From NCBI GenBank assembly GCA_963676335.1, contig OY781057.1, positions 744,001-808,000 on the forward strand: DNA of 64,000 nt. Reading direction: 5' to 3'. Position numbers and translations under genes: made by a program. Positions 18,761-28,916 of the stretch are shown here, one piece after another (position 1 is the stretch's first letter; every line of letters starts with the position of its first letter). The stretch is from G963676335 sp963676335. Lineage in GTDB: Bacteria; Pseudomonadota; Alphaproteobacteria; Rickettsiales; Rickettsiaceae. Under the pieces are notes generated by a model. It did not search any database. It was not told where the DNA came from and saw only the letters and a program-made list of their open reading frames with translations.

Positions 18761-19870
18761 TTAATGAACCTCAATTGTAGCATCTAATGCTCCAGCTTCT
18801 TTAATACTTTGTAAAATATTAATTATATCGCGGGGCCACACTCCTAATTTATTTAATCCAACAACTAATTCATTTAACGTTGTACTAGATTCTAATATTT
18901 GAAGCTGTTTGCCTCTTTGCCGATCGATTGATTTTGTAATTAAATCTTGTGTTTTTTCTGGTAACGATGGATTATTAATATCTTCTTGAAAATTTTGATT
19001 TCCTCCTATTGTAACCATTAAATTTCCTTGGGCTATAGCAACTGGTCTAATTGTTACATTATTACCAATAACTACAGTACCCGTTGCTTCATTGATAACA
19101 ATTTTAGCTCTATAATCTGGTTTTATTGTTAATTGCTCAATTTCAGAAATAAACTGCACTATATCTTTTTTGCGATAAGTAGGAATAATTATTTGTACAG
19201 TAGCAGGATCAATTGCAGAAGCAACATTTCCAGAAATATTACTATTTATTGAATCAACTATTGCAAGAGACGTACTAAAATCAGGAGAATGCAATGATAA
19301 CCTTAAATTATCCAAAACAGAGAAATCAAAATCTAACTCTGCTTCGATAATAGCACCATTTTTAACAAATCCATTAGTTTCAACTCCAATATTTTTACTT
19401 TTTACATCTGATGACACAGGATTAAATTCAGATATTACCACAGGTCCCTGCGCAACCGCATAAACACTTCCATCAGCTCCTAGCAGAGTGGATGCTAATA
19501 AAGACCCCCCTCTTAAACTTTTTGCATCTCCTATCGTACTAACATTTACATCTATTCTAGTCCCTTGATGAGAAAATGCTGGTAAATTAGCAGTTACTGT
19601 AACTGTTGCTATATTTTTAGTTTTTAAATCTGACCCTTGTATATTAACACCTAACCTCTCTAAGAAATCTGTTAATCCTTTTTGTGTAAAAACTGAATTT
19701 TTTAAATTATCCCCTGTCCCATTTAAACCAACTACCAACCCTAACCCAACTAAAATATTGTCTCTTACACCATTAAATGATGCCACATCTTTTATTCTTG
19801 CAGCAGACACCCCCTGACAACTACATATACAAATATACGCAAAAAAAAATATTTTAAATATTTTTAACAT
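18761..19870 (-). CDS. flgI: Flagellar P-ring protein FlgI
   Basis: The 369-residue protein has a Sec signal peptide (about 1-23, ending in GVSAA) and the FlgI N-terminus ARIKDVASFNGVRDNILVG. The conserved VGLNGTGD and the C-terminal LNELVVGLNKLGVWPRDI block follow. FlgI forms the periplasmic ring around the flagellar rod in the peptidoglycan layer. Length is typical. It overlaps the XRE regulator gene upstream by 17 bases. With flgK and flgL it shows that flagellar parts are kept at more than one place. Confidence 0.96.
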   Translation of the reverse strand: MLKIFKIFFFAYICICSCQGVSAARIKDVASFNGVRDNILVGLGLVVGLNGTGDNLKNSVFTQKGLTDFLERLGVNIQGSDLKTKNIATVTVTANLPAFSHQGTRIDVNVSTIGDAKSLRGGSLLASTLLGADGSVYAVAQGPVVISEFNPVSSDVKSKNIGVETNGFVKNGAIIEAELDFDFSVLDNLRLSLHSPDFSTSLAIVDSINSNISGNVASAIDPATVQIIIPTYRKKDIVQFISEIEQLTIKPDYRAKIVINEATGTVVIGNNVTIRPVAIAQGNLMVTIGGNQNFQEDINNPSLPEKTQDLITKSIDRQRGKQLQILESSTTLNELVVGLNKLGVWPRDIINILQSIKEAGALDATIEVH

Positions 19871-20330
19871 AATTTATTGTTGCAACTGATTTTATTAACT
19901 CTAAAAATAATCTTCTAACATTATGATCTTTTATTCTACTAAACTCTTTAACTAAAGATAGTACTTCTTTTTCTTTTATAGAAGAATCTACATCATAGTC
20001 AAATGATTCATCTCCTTCAGCAAATGTCAAAGGAGTATTTATCTCCTCTTGGACTTTAGGAAAAAAATAGTCTATACTAGCTATTTTTAATATTTTAGCA
20101 AAATGATATAATCTACTACTAGATACTCTATTAATAGCCTTTTCATATTTCTGTATTTGTTGAATGCTTACACCACTAGCTTTAGCAACATCTTGTTGAC
20201 TTAATCCTAATAATCGTCTTCTAATAGATATTTTTTCTCCTACAATTACATCTATAGGATCTATTCTTGTTGCAACTTCTAACTCTTTTTCATTTTTAGG
20301 GTTATCAACATCTATAGTTTTAACATCCAT
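19854..20330 (-). CDS. XRE-family transcriptional regulator
   Basis: I place the start at the ATG at 20330, because it follows a purine-rich AGAAAGG site and gives MDVKTIDVDNPKNEKE; the frame stays open for 20 more codons upstream. The 158-residue protein has a helix-turn-helix domain at about 30-90: ISIRRRLLGLSQQDVAKASG followed by VSIQQIQKYEKAINRVSSS. The C-terminal part (95-158) is acidic then helical. The gene overlaps flgI by 17 bases, so it may regulate or be coexpressed with flagellar genes, but its target cannot be read. Confidence 0.85.
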   Translation of the reverse strand: MDVKTIDVDNPKNEKELEVATRIDPIDVIVGEKISIRRRLLGLSQQDVAKASGVSIQQIQKYEKAINRVSSSRLYHFAKILKIASIDYFFPKVQEEINTPLTFAEGDESFDYDVDSSIKEKEVLSLVKEFSRIKDHNVRRLFLELIKSVATINYVKNI

Positions 20331-20431
20331 AATTACATACCTTTCTAATATTATGAATAGAATAATATTAGTATATCTATAAAAAAACAAGCCTTAATTG
20401 AAATTAATTATTAATTTCAATAAATTAAATT

Positions 20432-21964
20432 TTAATACTGAAAGTTACTTATTTTTAATCCTATATACACCATAGATATAAAAATTAATAATAAAATGTT
20501 TCCAAATTTTGAATATAGAGTAACTATATTTTTCAATTTTATAGGTAACTTAGAGTCTATACTAATAATTTGATAAAGTTTAGTACTAGATATAATTCTA
20601 CCTAAAGGATCTATAAATGCAGATATTCCATTATTTGCACTTCGTATAAGAGGAATACCATTTTCTACTGCTCTTAATACTGTCATATAAAAATGTTGAT
20701 ATGGACCAGAAGAATTACCATACCATGAATCATTGGTTATATTAATAATAACATCTGCATTATTACTTTTTTTTCGTACCTCTTCTGGAAAGATAGCTTC
20801 ATAACAAATAAGTGGTGTAATTTTAAGCCCCTTAAACATATCTAAGACAAATGTATTAGGTGTTTTTCCAGAGCTATAATCTATTTCTCCATTTGTTATT
20901 TTTTTTATTGGAATTATTTTTCTTAACGGCATATATTCCCCAAATGGTACTAAATGTTGCTTATGATACTCAAATAATATTTCATGACTTGTATTTATAG
21001 CATACATTGCTGAATAAATTTTATAGTTTTGATTATATTTAGTATCATTAACACCTCCTGTAATTAAAATGCTACTATCTTTAATTAAAGCAAAAGATAT
21101 AGCATCTAATACATACGGTACTGTGTATGGCACGACTACTGCATCTTCAGGCCATATAATTATATCTGGAAATGGTTCGATATCATCATTACGAGATAAT
21201 TTAATATGCCGTTCTAAATTTTCTTCAAAATACTTATCAGTCCACTTGAATTTTTGCACAATACTTGGTTGTACTATTCTAATCAAGATATCGCTAAATT
21301 GAGTTGAGTTTAACGATAATCTTATTATACCAAATATTGTAATTAAGAAAATAATAGATCCACTCATTATTAGATATTCTCTCCTTTGAGAATTAAATAT
21401 ACATGATAGGCCACTAAAAATGTATATAACGAAAAAACTCAACCCATAAACACCAAAAATACTAGCACTTTGTATTAAAACTGTACTAAAAGACAAACTA
21501 TAGCCTAGTAATTGCCATGGAAAACCAGTAAAAATCCAAGAACGTATCAATTCAATAAATACCCAACAAATACTAAAAATGAAAAAAAAATTTTTTTTTA
21601 AATATTTATATATATACCAACTACTTACACCTACAAAAGCAGTGAAGATTGCTAATATTGAAGGCAAACCTATAATACTAAAAGGCGTAACCCACCAAAA
21701 TTGTTCTATGTCTATAGTAAGCGCAATGCTGATCCAATATAAACTACTAATAAAGAAACCTAATCCAAAAAGCCATCCATAAAAAAAACTTTTTTTTGCT
21801 GAATCAGAGTGCTTAATATGATAAGCAATTATTGATAATGAAGCTAAACAAATTACTATAAAATAGGGAGCAAAAGCAAATGTAGTAATAACACCAGATA
21901 AAAAAATCGCTAACTTAGGTCTAAATTTAATTTTTTGAATAATTAAATTAAAGACCGTTTCCAT
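20432..21964 (-). CDS. lnt: Apolipoprotein N-acyltransferase
   Basis: This inner-membrane enzyme adds the third acyl chain to lipoproteins. The 510-residue protein has about six N-terminal membrane helices (1-215), then a periplasmic nitrilase-like domain with the catalytic Glu in IIWPEDAV, Lys in EYHKQHLVPFGEYMP, and Cys in PLICYEAIFPEE. A final helix is at 485-505. The complete catalytic triad is visible. It starts 65 bases from the divergent AmpG-like gene. Confidence 0.95.
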   Translation of the reverse strand: METVFNLIIQKIKFRPKLAIFLSGVITTFAFAPYFIVICLASLSIIAYHIKHSDSAKKSFFYGWLFGLGFFISSLYWISIALTIDIEQFWWVTPFSIIGLPSILAIFTAFVGVSSWYIYKYLKKNFFFIFSICWVFIELIRSWIFTGFPWQLLGYSLSFSTVLIQSASIFGVYGLSFFVIYIFSGLSCIFNSQRREYLIMSGSIIFLITIFGIIRLSLNSTQFSDILIRIVQPSIVQKFKWTDKYFEENLERHIKLSRNDDIEPFPDIIIWPEDAVVVPYTVPYVLDAISFALIKDSSILITGGVNDTKYNQNYKIYSAMYAINTSHEILFEYHKQHLVPFGEYMPLRKIIPIKKITNGEIDYSSGKTPNTFVLDMFKGLKITPLICYEAIFPEEVRKKSNNADVIINITNDSWYGNSSGPYQHFYMTVLRAVENGIPLIRSANNGISAFIDPLGRIISSTKLYQIISIDSKLPIKLKNIVTLYSKFGNILLLIFISMVYIGLKISNFQY

Positions 21965-22029
21965 ATATTTTAAAATTATTAAGATCTTTAAAAATTCTTA
22001 CATGCTCTTTATACTTTATTGAAGAATTA

Positions 22030-23247
22030 ATGTCAAAAAATATTTTTAATATAAAATTCTCGATGTATAAACATATTACTATCTTATTATATGGGCTTAT
22101 TAGCGGGATTACATTAACATTAAATGTTAGCACTATAAATTTTTGGTTAGCAAAATTTGAAATTGATAAAATCAAAATAGGCTTATTCGTTTCAGCAACT
22201 GCATTACCTTATGCTTTTAATTTTATATGGATGCCTTTATTAGAAAAGATTAAAAATAGGTTAAATGTATTAATAATTTTATTAATATTATTAGCTATTT
22301 CGTTATATCAAATGAGTACATTAACTCCTGAAATACATTTAAACAAAATAATGTTTTGGGGAATTATGATATCTTTATTTAGTGCTAGTAAAGATAGTAT
22401 TTTAGGTGCGCTACGATCAGATATTCTTTTGCCAAAAGAGCAAGGTAGTACTTCTGGTGTATATATATTAGGATATAGATTAGGAATGTTGCTTATAGGG
22501 CCAGGGGCAATTTATTTATCCATTTACATTAAATGGCAACATATATATCAACTTTTAGTTATTTTAATAATTTTAATAACTATCTTACTATTCAAATTAA
22601 CAATAAAAATTCAACCACTTAAAGGAAAAACTGTTTCTTCCATAAACTTTTTGAACACTGTATTAAAACCTATAGGAACTATAAAAATAATTATTGTCCT
22701 AATGTTATTTATAACTATATATCGTATGGCTGATAATTTAATTGTAAGCATGATTAATCCTTTCTTATTAGAAATTGGATTTAATGAAAAAGAAATAGCA
22801 ATAGGAAAACTACTTAGTGTAATTAGTACTATATTTGGAGGACTAATTGCAGGAATTTTTATGATTAAAATATCTATTTATCAAGGTCTTAAATATTTCG
22901 CAATAATTCACGGAATATCCTATTTAATGTTCATAGAACAATATTTTTATTTTAATTCATTTTCTTTATTAGTTATTACTATTATTGTTACTAGTTTGAC
23001 TAGTGGAATGATGTTTGCAGCTTATATTGCATTTATCACTTCTTTATGCGCTGGTAACTATAAAGCAACTCAGTACGCTATTTTTACAAGTATGATGGGA
23101 GTATCAAGAGTATTGTTTTCTGCGACTTCGGGTATTATACTACATTACACAGGTTGGGTTATTTTCTTTCTTTTAGGCGCTTTGAGCCTTATTCCAAACT
23201 TAATATTATTGCATTACATAAAAATTAATAAAACCTTATATTCATGA
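22030..23247 (+). CDS. AmpG-like MFS permease
   Basis: The 405-residue protein has about 12 hydrophobic helices and the AmpG-type block INFWLAKFEIDKIKIGLF followed by ATALPYAFNFIWMPLLE. AmpG proteins import anhydro-muropeptides for cell-wall recycling; Rickettsiales carry several divergent paralogues whose substrates are unknown. The next gene overlaps by 4 bases, making an operon with a sodium/solute symporter and a truncated M48 gene. Codon 12 is a second possible start. Confidence 0.8.
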   Translation: MSKNIFNIKFSMYKHITILLYGLISGITLTLNVSTINFWLAKFEIDKIKIGLFVSATALPYAFNFIWMPLLEKIKNRLNVLIILLILLAISLYQMSTLTPEIHLNKIMFWGIMISLFSASKDSILGALRSDILLPKEQGSTSGVYILGYRLGMLLIGPGAIYLSIYIKWQHIYQLLVILIILITILLFKLTIKIQPLKGKTVSSINFLNTVLKPIGTIKIIIVLMLFITIYRMADNLIVSMINPFLLEIGFNEKEIAIGKLLSVISTIFGGLIAGIFMIKISIYQGLKYFAIIHGISYLMFIEQYFYFNSFSLLVITIIVTSLTSGMMFAAYIAFITSLCAGNYKATQYAIFTSMMGVSRVLFSATSGIILHYTGWVIFFLLGALSLIPNLILLHYIKINKTLYS

Positions 23248-24623
23248 TAGATGATATTCTCATTATAATTTATTTATTAACTGTCCTAATTATTGGACTA
23301 TATAACCGTACTGGAATTAATTACATTTCTGAATATAGTTCAATTAAATCAGATTTTAAGATAAGTAGATTATCATTAATTGCCACTATCTTTGCTAATG
23401 CAGTTGGAGGAGGTACAGTTTTTGGTCTATCTGAAAAAGCATTTACTGGCACATTAGCTTACACTTATGGAGTACTATTTTCTGTTTTAGTAGATATTAT
23501 TATAGCTGTTACCATAGTACCCAAGTTAATTAAAACTTATTCCGGAGCATTAAGTGTAGGAGAATTAATGGTCGCTAATTATGGAAATAAAGGAAAAATT
23601 ATTACAGGATTTGCAGCTATATTTACTTCTATAGGATACCTTGCAGCTCAAATTTTAGTAGGGAGCTATATTTTTCAAAATATATTAAAAATTAACTTCA
23701 CAGAAGGAATTATATTAAGCTACATTATAATAATAATTTATACTGCCGCGGGAGGATTACGCTCTATAATCGGTGTTAATTTATTGCAATTCTTTGCGAT
23801 GATAATTACAATACCTCTAATTTCAGCATTAGGAATTTATAAAATTGGATTCATGAATTTTATTCATCAAGTCCCAACATATAAATATTCTATGATAACT
23901 AATCCAAACTTAATATATGAAACTATTGAAATAGCTATAGCTTTTTCATTAGCTTGCTTCTCTCCTAGTTTTATACAAAAAATTTTATTTAATAGAAATG
24001 AGATAGAAGTAAAAAAAGCTATTATAACAAAAAGTATAATTTATGTTTGTTTTATAACAATTATCACAATTAACGGACTAGTCGTTTTTATTCTACATAA
24101 AGAACATGGATCGGCACTAACTATCTCTTATTTTATTAGTATGATCCCTATTGGAATTAAAGGATTAATAATAATCGGTTTATTAGCTGCAACAATGTCT
24201 ACTGCAGATAACGATTTAAATACAGCTACCAGTAGTATAGTAAATGATGTTATAAAACCATTAATGAATATTAAAAATCCAAATACATTACTATTAGCAG
24301 CTCAAGTAATTACAGTTATAGTTGGATGTTTATCGATATATTTAGCTATGAATTTTAACAATAATATTCTTGAATTAGTAATATTTATAAGTGGATTTTG
24401 GGCTCCTATGATTTTAGTACCTTTAATAGCAAGTTTTTATAATATTAGTATCTCTCACAAAGAATTTATTTATTGTGCTATATTTGGTATATTTAGCTTT
24501 ACTTTATGGGAATTATTTATTCAGTGTCCCATTAAAGGAGTTTTTATAGGAACGTTAGTAAATTTAATTTGTTTTATTTTTTTTAAACTAAGAACAAAGC
24601 ATAAATCCTTAAGAAGGGGGTAA
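23244..24623 (+). CDS. Sodium:solute symporter family protein
   Basis: The 459-residue protein has 12-13 hydrophobic helices and sodium/solute symporter features. These include NAVGGGTVFGLSEKAF (about residues 51-66), the internal YTAAGGLRSIIGVNLLQ block, and ATMSTADNDLNTATSS (about 310-325), where Ser and Thr residues contact sodium in this family. The solute (proline, pantothenate or another) cannot be determined. It overlaps the AmpG-like gene by 4 bases. A strong AAGAAGGGGG site at its 3' end serves the next, truncated gene. Confidence 0.88.
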   Translation: MIDDILIIIYLLTVLIIGLYNRTGINYISEYSSIKSDFKISRLSLIATIFANAVGGGTVFGLSEKAFTGTLAYTYGVLFSVLVDIIIAVTIVPKLIKTYSGALSVGELMVANYGNKGKIITGFAAIFTSIGYLAAQILVGSYIFQNILKINFTEGIILSYIIIIIYTAAGGLRSIIGVNLLQFFAMIITIPLISALGIYKIGFMNFIHQVPTYKYSMITNPNLIYETIEIAIAFSLACFSPSFIQKILFNRNEIEVKKAIITKSIIYVCFITIITINGLVVFILHKEHGSALTISYFISMIPIGIKGLIIIGLLAATMSTADNDLNTATSSIVNDVIKPLMNIKNPNTLLLAAQVITVIVGCLSIYLAMNFNNNILELVIFISGFWAPMILVPLIASFYNISISHKEFIYCAIFGIFSFTLWELFIQCPIKGVFIGTLVNLICFIFFKLRTKHKSLRRG

Positions 24624-24626
24624 TTT

Positions 24627-24740
24627 ATGAAAACTATAAAGCTAGTTTTTATATTTTATATATTAATACTTCTAAGTAGCAATGCAAAAGCGCTACAGGT
24701 TATTCGTGATGCAGAAAGTGAAAACTTTATTAGCTGGTAG
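24627..24740 (+). pseudogene. 5' fragment of an M48-type metalloprotease gene
   Basis: Behind a strong Shine-Dalgarno (AGAAGGGGG) a frame of 37 codons starts with a signal peptide (about 1-22, ending in SNAKA), then LQVIRDAESENFI and a stop. VIRDAE at the mature N-terminus resembles secreted M48/TPR proteases of the BepA type. The frame breaks where IS-like sequence begins (about 24735), so the rest, including the HExxH site, is missing. The break follows TTTATTA, in keeping with IS630-type insertion at TA. The protease assignment rests on a short stretch and is moderate. Confidence 0.55.
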
Positions 24741-24953
24741 AGTGGACAATTACTTGCACCATCCCTATTTAGAACCGCAACGTACCATATTAAGATATTG
24801 AGCTCAAGGTATAGTATAACTTCATGAGGTAGAGACATTTATATTTTTAAGAACAAAAGTAGCAGTATCTGAGAAGTCTGAAAATTCATGAATAACATTC
24901 CTAATTTTATACTTAATCTTGAACCAATAATGCTCAATTGGAGTTTTAGACGG
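24735..24953 (-). mobile_element. IS630-type transposase C-terminal remnant
   Basis: On the minus strand, from 24953 to a TGA at 24822, a frame reads SKTPIEHYWFKIKYKIRNV and continues about 23 residues. This matches the end of the DDE domain of IS630-type transposases (consensus NPIEHxWxxLK), where the glutamate is catalytic. An in-frame stop precedes it, so only the 3' end of the element remains. Sequence to about 24735 is the likely element end, joined to the cut M48 gene. Confidence 0.7.
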
Positions 24954-24954
24954 C

Positions 24955-25080
24955 TATACCCCGCGTAGTAGCGTTTTGAGGCCTTTCATCCGCCACCTAA
25001 AGTAAGAGGACTTCCGGCCTTTTTGTTTAAAACATTTAAAGCACGATCTGATAGACCGTAATTTATTTGCTTTTTAGTTA
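24955..25080. other. Intergenic segment of higher GC
   Basis: This stretch between the IS630 remnant and fabI is richer in G and C than its surroundings (for example GGCCTTTCATCCGCCACC). It contains short open frames without a recognised family. It may be foreign or repeat DNA. I see no second copy in the window. Confidence 0.3.
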
Positions 25081-25084
25081 ATTA

Positions 25085-25852
25085 TTACACCATTATGGAG
25101 GAACCTGTATCAATATACTGTATTGTTCCTGTAATATCTTTAGCGGCTTGACTAAATAAGAATGCTGCTGTATTTCCTACACAATTCAAATCTACTGAGC
25201 GTCTTAAAGGTGATTTCTGTTGAGCTTGATTTAACAATATATCAAAATTTGATATTCCAGAAGCAGCTCTTGTCATAATAGGTCCTGGGGATATTGCATT
25301 AACTCTAATATCAAATTCTCCTAAATTATATGCTAAATATCTTACCGCAGCTTCTAATGCAGCCTTAGCTACCCCCATTAAATCATAATTAGGAACGACT
25401 TTTGTACTGCCATGATATGTAACAGTCATAATACTTCCACCTTTTGAAATTAAAGGCGCAGCTAACTTAGCTAAGTTGATAAATGAATAACAAGAAATGT
25501 CTAAAGATTGTAAAAATCCTTCTTTGGAACAATCTATAAGTTTATTATGCAAATCTTCTCTTGGTGCAAAAGCAATAGCATGCAATAAAAAATCTAACTT
25601 TCCCCATTTCTTTGATATAGTACTAAACACCTCTTTAAGCTGTTCTTCATTTTGCACATCAAGAGGAACAATAATTTTACTTCCAAGCTTTTCTGCTAAA
25701 GGTCTAACATAAGATTCAGATTTAGCATTTAAATAGGTAATCGCCAGATCTGCACCTGCCTCTCTACACTTATTTGCACATCCATACGCTATGCTTTTAT
25801 CGTTAGCTATACCTATAATTAATCCTTTCTTATCTTTTAAATCTACTATCAT
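25085..25852 (-). CDS. fabI: Enoyl-[acyl-carrier-protein] reductase (NADH)
   Basis: This SDR-fold enzyme performs the last reduction in each cycle of type II fatty-acid synthesis. The 255-residue protein has the divergent FabI nucleotide motif GLIIGIANDKSIAYG and the catalytic Y156-x6-K163 in NYDLMGVAKAAL. The loop SPGPIMTRAASGI follows. Length is standard. It sits 29 bases downstream of ackA on the minus strand. Confidence 0.96.
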   Translation of the reverse strand: MIVDLKDKKGLIIGIANDKSIAYGCANKCREAGADLAITYLNAKSESYVRPLAEKLGSKIIVPLDVQNEEQLKEVFSTISKKWGKLDFLLHAIAFAPREDLHNKLIDCSKEGFLQSLDISCYSFINLAKLAAPLISKGGSIMTVTYHGSTKVVPNYDLMGVAKAALEAAVRYLAYNLGEFDIRVNAISPGPIMTRAASGISNFDILLNQAQQKSPLRRSVDLNCVGNTAAFLFSQAAKDITGTIQYIDTGSSIMV

Positions 25853-25881
25853 AATGTTTACTTTTTTTTATTAAATTATTT

Positions 25882-27057
25882 TTAAATCATTTCAAATGTA
25901 CTTTTAGCTATTACAAATTCTTCGTTAGTAGGAATTATATTAACTAACATTTTGCTATTTTTAGCGCTAATAACAGAAGCGTGCTTTGAATTAAGCTCCT
26001 TATCTAAATATACACCTAACCATCCTAAGCGACTTATAATACGATGTCTTGCTGTTGCTGAATTTTCTCCTATGCCGGCAGTAAATATTATAGCATCACA
26101 ACCTTCTAAAGTAACGCACATAGATACAATTTCACGCGCAGCTCTATAGCAAAATAAATCAATAGCCTCTAACGCTTCTGGTGCTTGAGATAGCTCTAGG
26201 TCCAGCATACTAGAACTAATTCCACCTGAAACTCCCCATAATCCAGATTTTTGATAGAGTAATTCATTAATTTGTTCTATTGTCCATTTCTTTTGTTCCA
26301 TTAGATACAATATAACTCCTGGATCTATATTTCCGCACCTAGTTCCCATAACTAGCCCATCTGCTGCAGTAAAACTCAAAGAAGTTGCAATACTGACTTT
26401 ATTATCCATACCACATATACTAGCTCCATTTCCTAAATGAGCCACAATTACTTTACCATTCGCTGTCTCTCCTATATAATTATCTAATACTTGACTTATA
26501 TAAGCATATGATAATCCATGAAACCCATACCGTATAATACCTTCATTAGTTAATTCTCTTGGAATAGCAAAAATTTTAGAAAGTCTAGTACATGTATGAT
26601 GAAATGCCGTATCAAAGCAAACAATTTGAGGAATATTCAAACCTAGTTGTTGAATTGTTGTTATCCCCTTAACGTTAAAGGGTTGATGCAATGGCGCCAA
26701 ACATTCTAACGATACTAACTGTTCTAAAACTTCATCATTTACTATTGCAGGACCAGTAAATATACTACCTCCATGTACTACACGATGCCCTACTGCACAT
26801 AGAACTATTTTTTTACTTTCTTCTAATTGAATAAGAAATTCTATAATAGCTTTTAAAGATACTTCATGACCTTTTTCCGATAATCTTTTTTCTTCTATAA
26901 CTCGTTTATTATGATCCATTATTTTAAATCTAGGAAGTCGCAATACTTCTGATACCTTACCTTGATAAGCCATCTCAAAATTATTATGAGACGATAATCC
27001 AAAAATAGTAAACTTAATACTAGATGACCCTGTATTCAAAATTAAAATTGTTTTCAT
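25882..27057 (-). CDS. ackA: Acetate kinase
   Basis: The enzyme interconverts acetyl phosphate and acetate with ATP. The 391-residue protein begins with ILILNTGSSSIKF, the phosphate-binding signature, and has CFDTAFHHT, VAHLGNGASI and the C-terminal FTAGIGENS block. It overlaps the MaoC-Pta gene upstream by 4 bases, so acetyl phosphate made there can be turned to acetate and ATP, a substrate-level ATP source. Confidence 0.97.
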   Translation of the reverse strand: MKTILILNTGSSSIKFTIFGLSSHNNFEMAYQGKVSEVLRLPRFKIMDHNKRVIEEKRLSEKGHEVSLKAIIEFLIQLEESKKIVLCAVGHRVVHGGSIFTGPAIVNDEVLEQLVSLECLAPLHQPFNVKGITTIQQLGLNIPQIVCFDTAFHHTCTRLSKIFAIPRELTNEGIIRYGFHGLSYAYISQVLDNYIGETANGKVIVAHLGNGASICGMDNKVSIATSLSFTAADGLVMGTRCGNIDPGVILYLMEQKKWTIEQINELLYQKSGLWGVSGGISSSMLDLELSQAPEALEAIDLFCYRAAREIVSMCVTLEGCDAIIFTAGIGENSATARHRIISRLGWLGVYLDKELNSKHASVISAKNSKMLVNIIPTNEEFVIAKSTFEMI

Positions 27058-28454
27058 ATTATTGCCCCCCCTATTCTATTTCGCGTATATAATAAAGCTA
27101 ATGCACAAGATGCTAATCTGGCAGTTGTATTGCTAATTCTACTAGTTAATACAATAGGTACTCTTGCACCTAAAACAATTCCAGCAGCTTCTACACCAGA
27201 TAACAAAGTTAATTGTTTATATAAAATATTACCTGATTCAAGATCTGGAACCATAATTATATCCACTTCTCCTGCTACTGGAGAACTTATTCCCTTAATC
27301 CGCGCAGATTCTTTAGAAATCGCATTATCAAATGCCAATGGACCATCTATTACAGCTCCTGTAATTTGACCACGATCAGACATTTTACATATTGCTGTTG
27401 CATCTAATGTTGAAGGAATTTTTTGATTTACTGTTTCTACAGCTGAAATTAATGCAACTTTAGGAGTTGTTAATTCTACAGTTCTAAATAAATCAATAGC
27501 ATTTTGCACTATATCGCACTTAGCTGTTAAATTCGGATTAATGTTAATTGCAGCATCCGTAATATATAATGGTTTATGATAATTTGGTACTCGCATAGCA
27601 AATACATGGCTTATCCGCCTAGCCGTTCTAATTCCGCGCTCTCTGTTTACTACACAACTCATTAATTCATCTGTATGTAATTTTCCTTTCATCAATGCTT
27701 CAACTTCACCAGATTTTGCCATTTTAACAGCTATTTCCGCAGCTTCATGGCTATGCTCCGTATCAATTATTCTATATGGAGAAATATCCAAGTGCTCTTT
27801 TTCTGCTATATCTTTAATTTTACTAGCTGGTCCAATCAAAATTGGATCAATTAACCCCTCTGAAGCTGACAAAAATGCTCCTAACAAAGACTCTCTATCC
27901 ACAGGATGAACTACTGCAGTTATAAGAGGAGCTAAATTACCCCTTTTTTTTATTAAGTCATTATACCATTGAGCTGAATCACATAATATTACATCTGGCA
28001 ACTCAACAGCAAGCCTCTTTATTTTATTTATTGGAGCGATTACTTCAGCAACTCCTTGAATTACTTCTGTTCCTAACTGATTAACACAAGTGCATTCCAA
28101 AGTTAACCTATGTTTTTCCTGATTTCTTGCGATTACAGTTACTGTAGCAGTTATAACATCTCCTATTGTTACAGGTCGTAAAAATTTTAATGTTTGACTT
28201 AAATATATAGTTCCGGGACCAGGAAATTTTGTTCCCAAAATGGAAGATAAGACTGCCCCACCCCACATACCATGTGCTATAATTTTATGAAACATTTCAC
28301 TTTTAGCGTATTCAACATCAAGATGTGCGGGATTTATATCACCAGACATTATTGCGAACAATTTAATATCTTGTTCCGTTAAGCTACGAACCACACTTGA
28401 TTTATCTCCAATTCTAATTTCATCAAAAATTTTATTTTCTATATAATGACGCAT
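27054..28454 (-). CDS. MaoC hotdog/phosphate acyltransferase fusion
   Basis: The 466-residue protein has an N-terminal MaoC-like hotdog domain (about 1-155), with FAIMSGDINPAHLDVEYA and IAHGMWGGAVLSSILG typical of R-specific enoyl-CoA hydratases. A C-terminal phosphate acetyl/butyryltransferase domain (about 165-466) follows, with LMKGKLHTDEL and a conserved SRISNT near the end. This two-domain protein is known in Rickettsiales and other alphaproteobacteria. It should convert acyl-CoA to acyl phosphate; the hydratase part suggests longer acyl-CoA substrates. Cotranscribed with ackA. Confidence 0.92.
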   Translation of the reverse strand: MRHYIENKIFDEIRIGDKSSVVRSLTEQDIKLFAIMSGDINPAHLDVEYAKSEMFHKIIAHGMWGGAVLSSILGTKFPGPGTIYLSQTLKFLRPVTIGDVITATVTVIARNQEKHRLTLECTCVNQLGTEVIQGVAEVIAPINKIKRLAVELPDVILCDSAQWYNDLIKKRGNLAPLITAVVHPVDRESLLGAFLSASEGLIDPILIGPASKIKDIAEKEHLDISPYRIIDTEHSHEAAEIAVKMAKSGEVEALMKGKLHTDELMSCVVNRERGIRTARRISHVFAMRVPNYHKPLYITDAAININPNLTAKCDIVQNAIDLFRTVELTTPKVALISAVETVNQKIPSTLDATAICKMSDRGQITGAVIDGPLAFDNAISKESARIKGISSPVAGEVDIIMVPDLESGNILYKQLTLLSGVEAAGIVLGARVPIVLTSRISNTTARLASCALALLYTRNRIGGAII

Positions 28455-28566
28455 ACTTCAAACTATTTTTTAAAGTTAAATATACTTTTTATCCTTCATA
28501 TTAATAAATTAAACCTCTGGTTACGACATGTCAATTTATTTATTTTATTTTAAAAAAATAAGAAAA

Positions 28567-28916
28567 CAGGACCTTCGCAATAATAAAAAATATGCTATAA
28601 ACAAAAGGAAAATACCATAAAAGTATGAGTACCAAGCTATATTATAATTTTTTGGAAATAACGTCAGGAAGGTATTCTGCGATAGCGTTATCAGATGTAT
28701 CTGAGGCGCATTGTAAGCCAAAAGAGATATGGAAAGTTAGCAAAGATAATATATTATGGAATAGCGGTGTAATTATAGTTGATGATACAGTGATACAGAA
28801 GAATTGTCGTAAAAAATAGAGCTGGTACGATGGCGTTAAAAGGTTATAATTAGTGATTAAAAATCAATTATCGATTAGGTTAATACGTGATAGTGGAATT
28901 TCTTGCGAAAGTCCTG
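28567..28916 (+). mobile_element. Internally deleted IS, copy 1
   Basis: The 350-base copy begins CAGGACCTTCGCAATAATAA and ends TTCTTGCGAAAGTCCTG, which are imperfect inverted repeats of each other (core GACTTTCGCAA). Inside, a frame from 28625 gives a 64-residue fragment with LEITSGRYSAIALSDV, PKEIWKVSKDNIL and GVIIVDDTVIQK. VIIVDDT looks like the first catalytic Asp region of a DDE transposase of the IS4/IS701 type. A second copy lies at 32836-33485. Most of the transposase is deleted, so it could only be moved in trans. Confidence 0.75.

Noticed and set aside
18565..18783. 72-codon minus-strand frame beside flgI
   Set aside because: It overlaps the end of flgI in another frame, matches no family, and lies in likely repeat debris.
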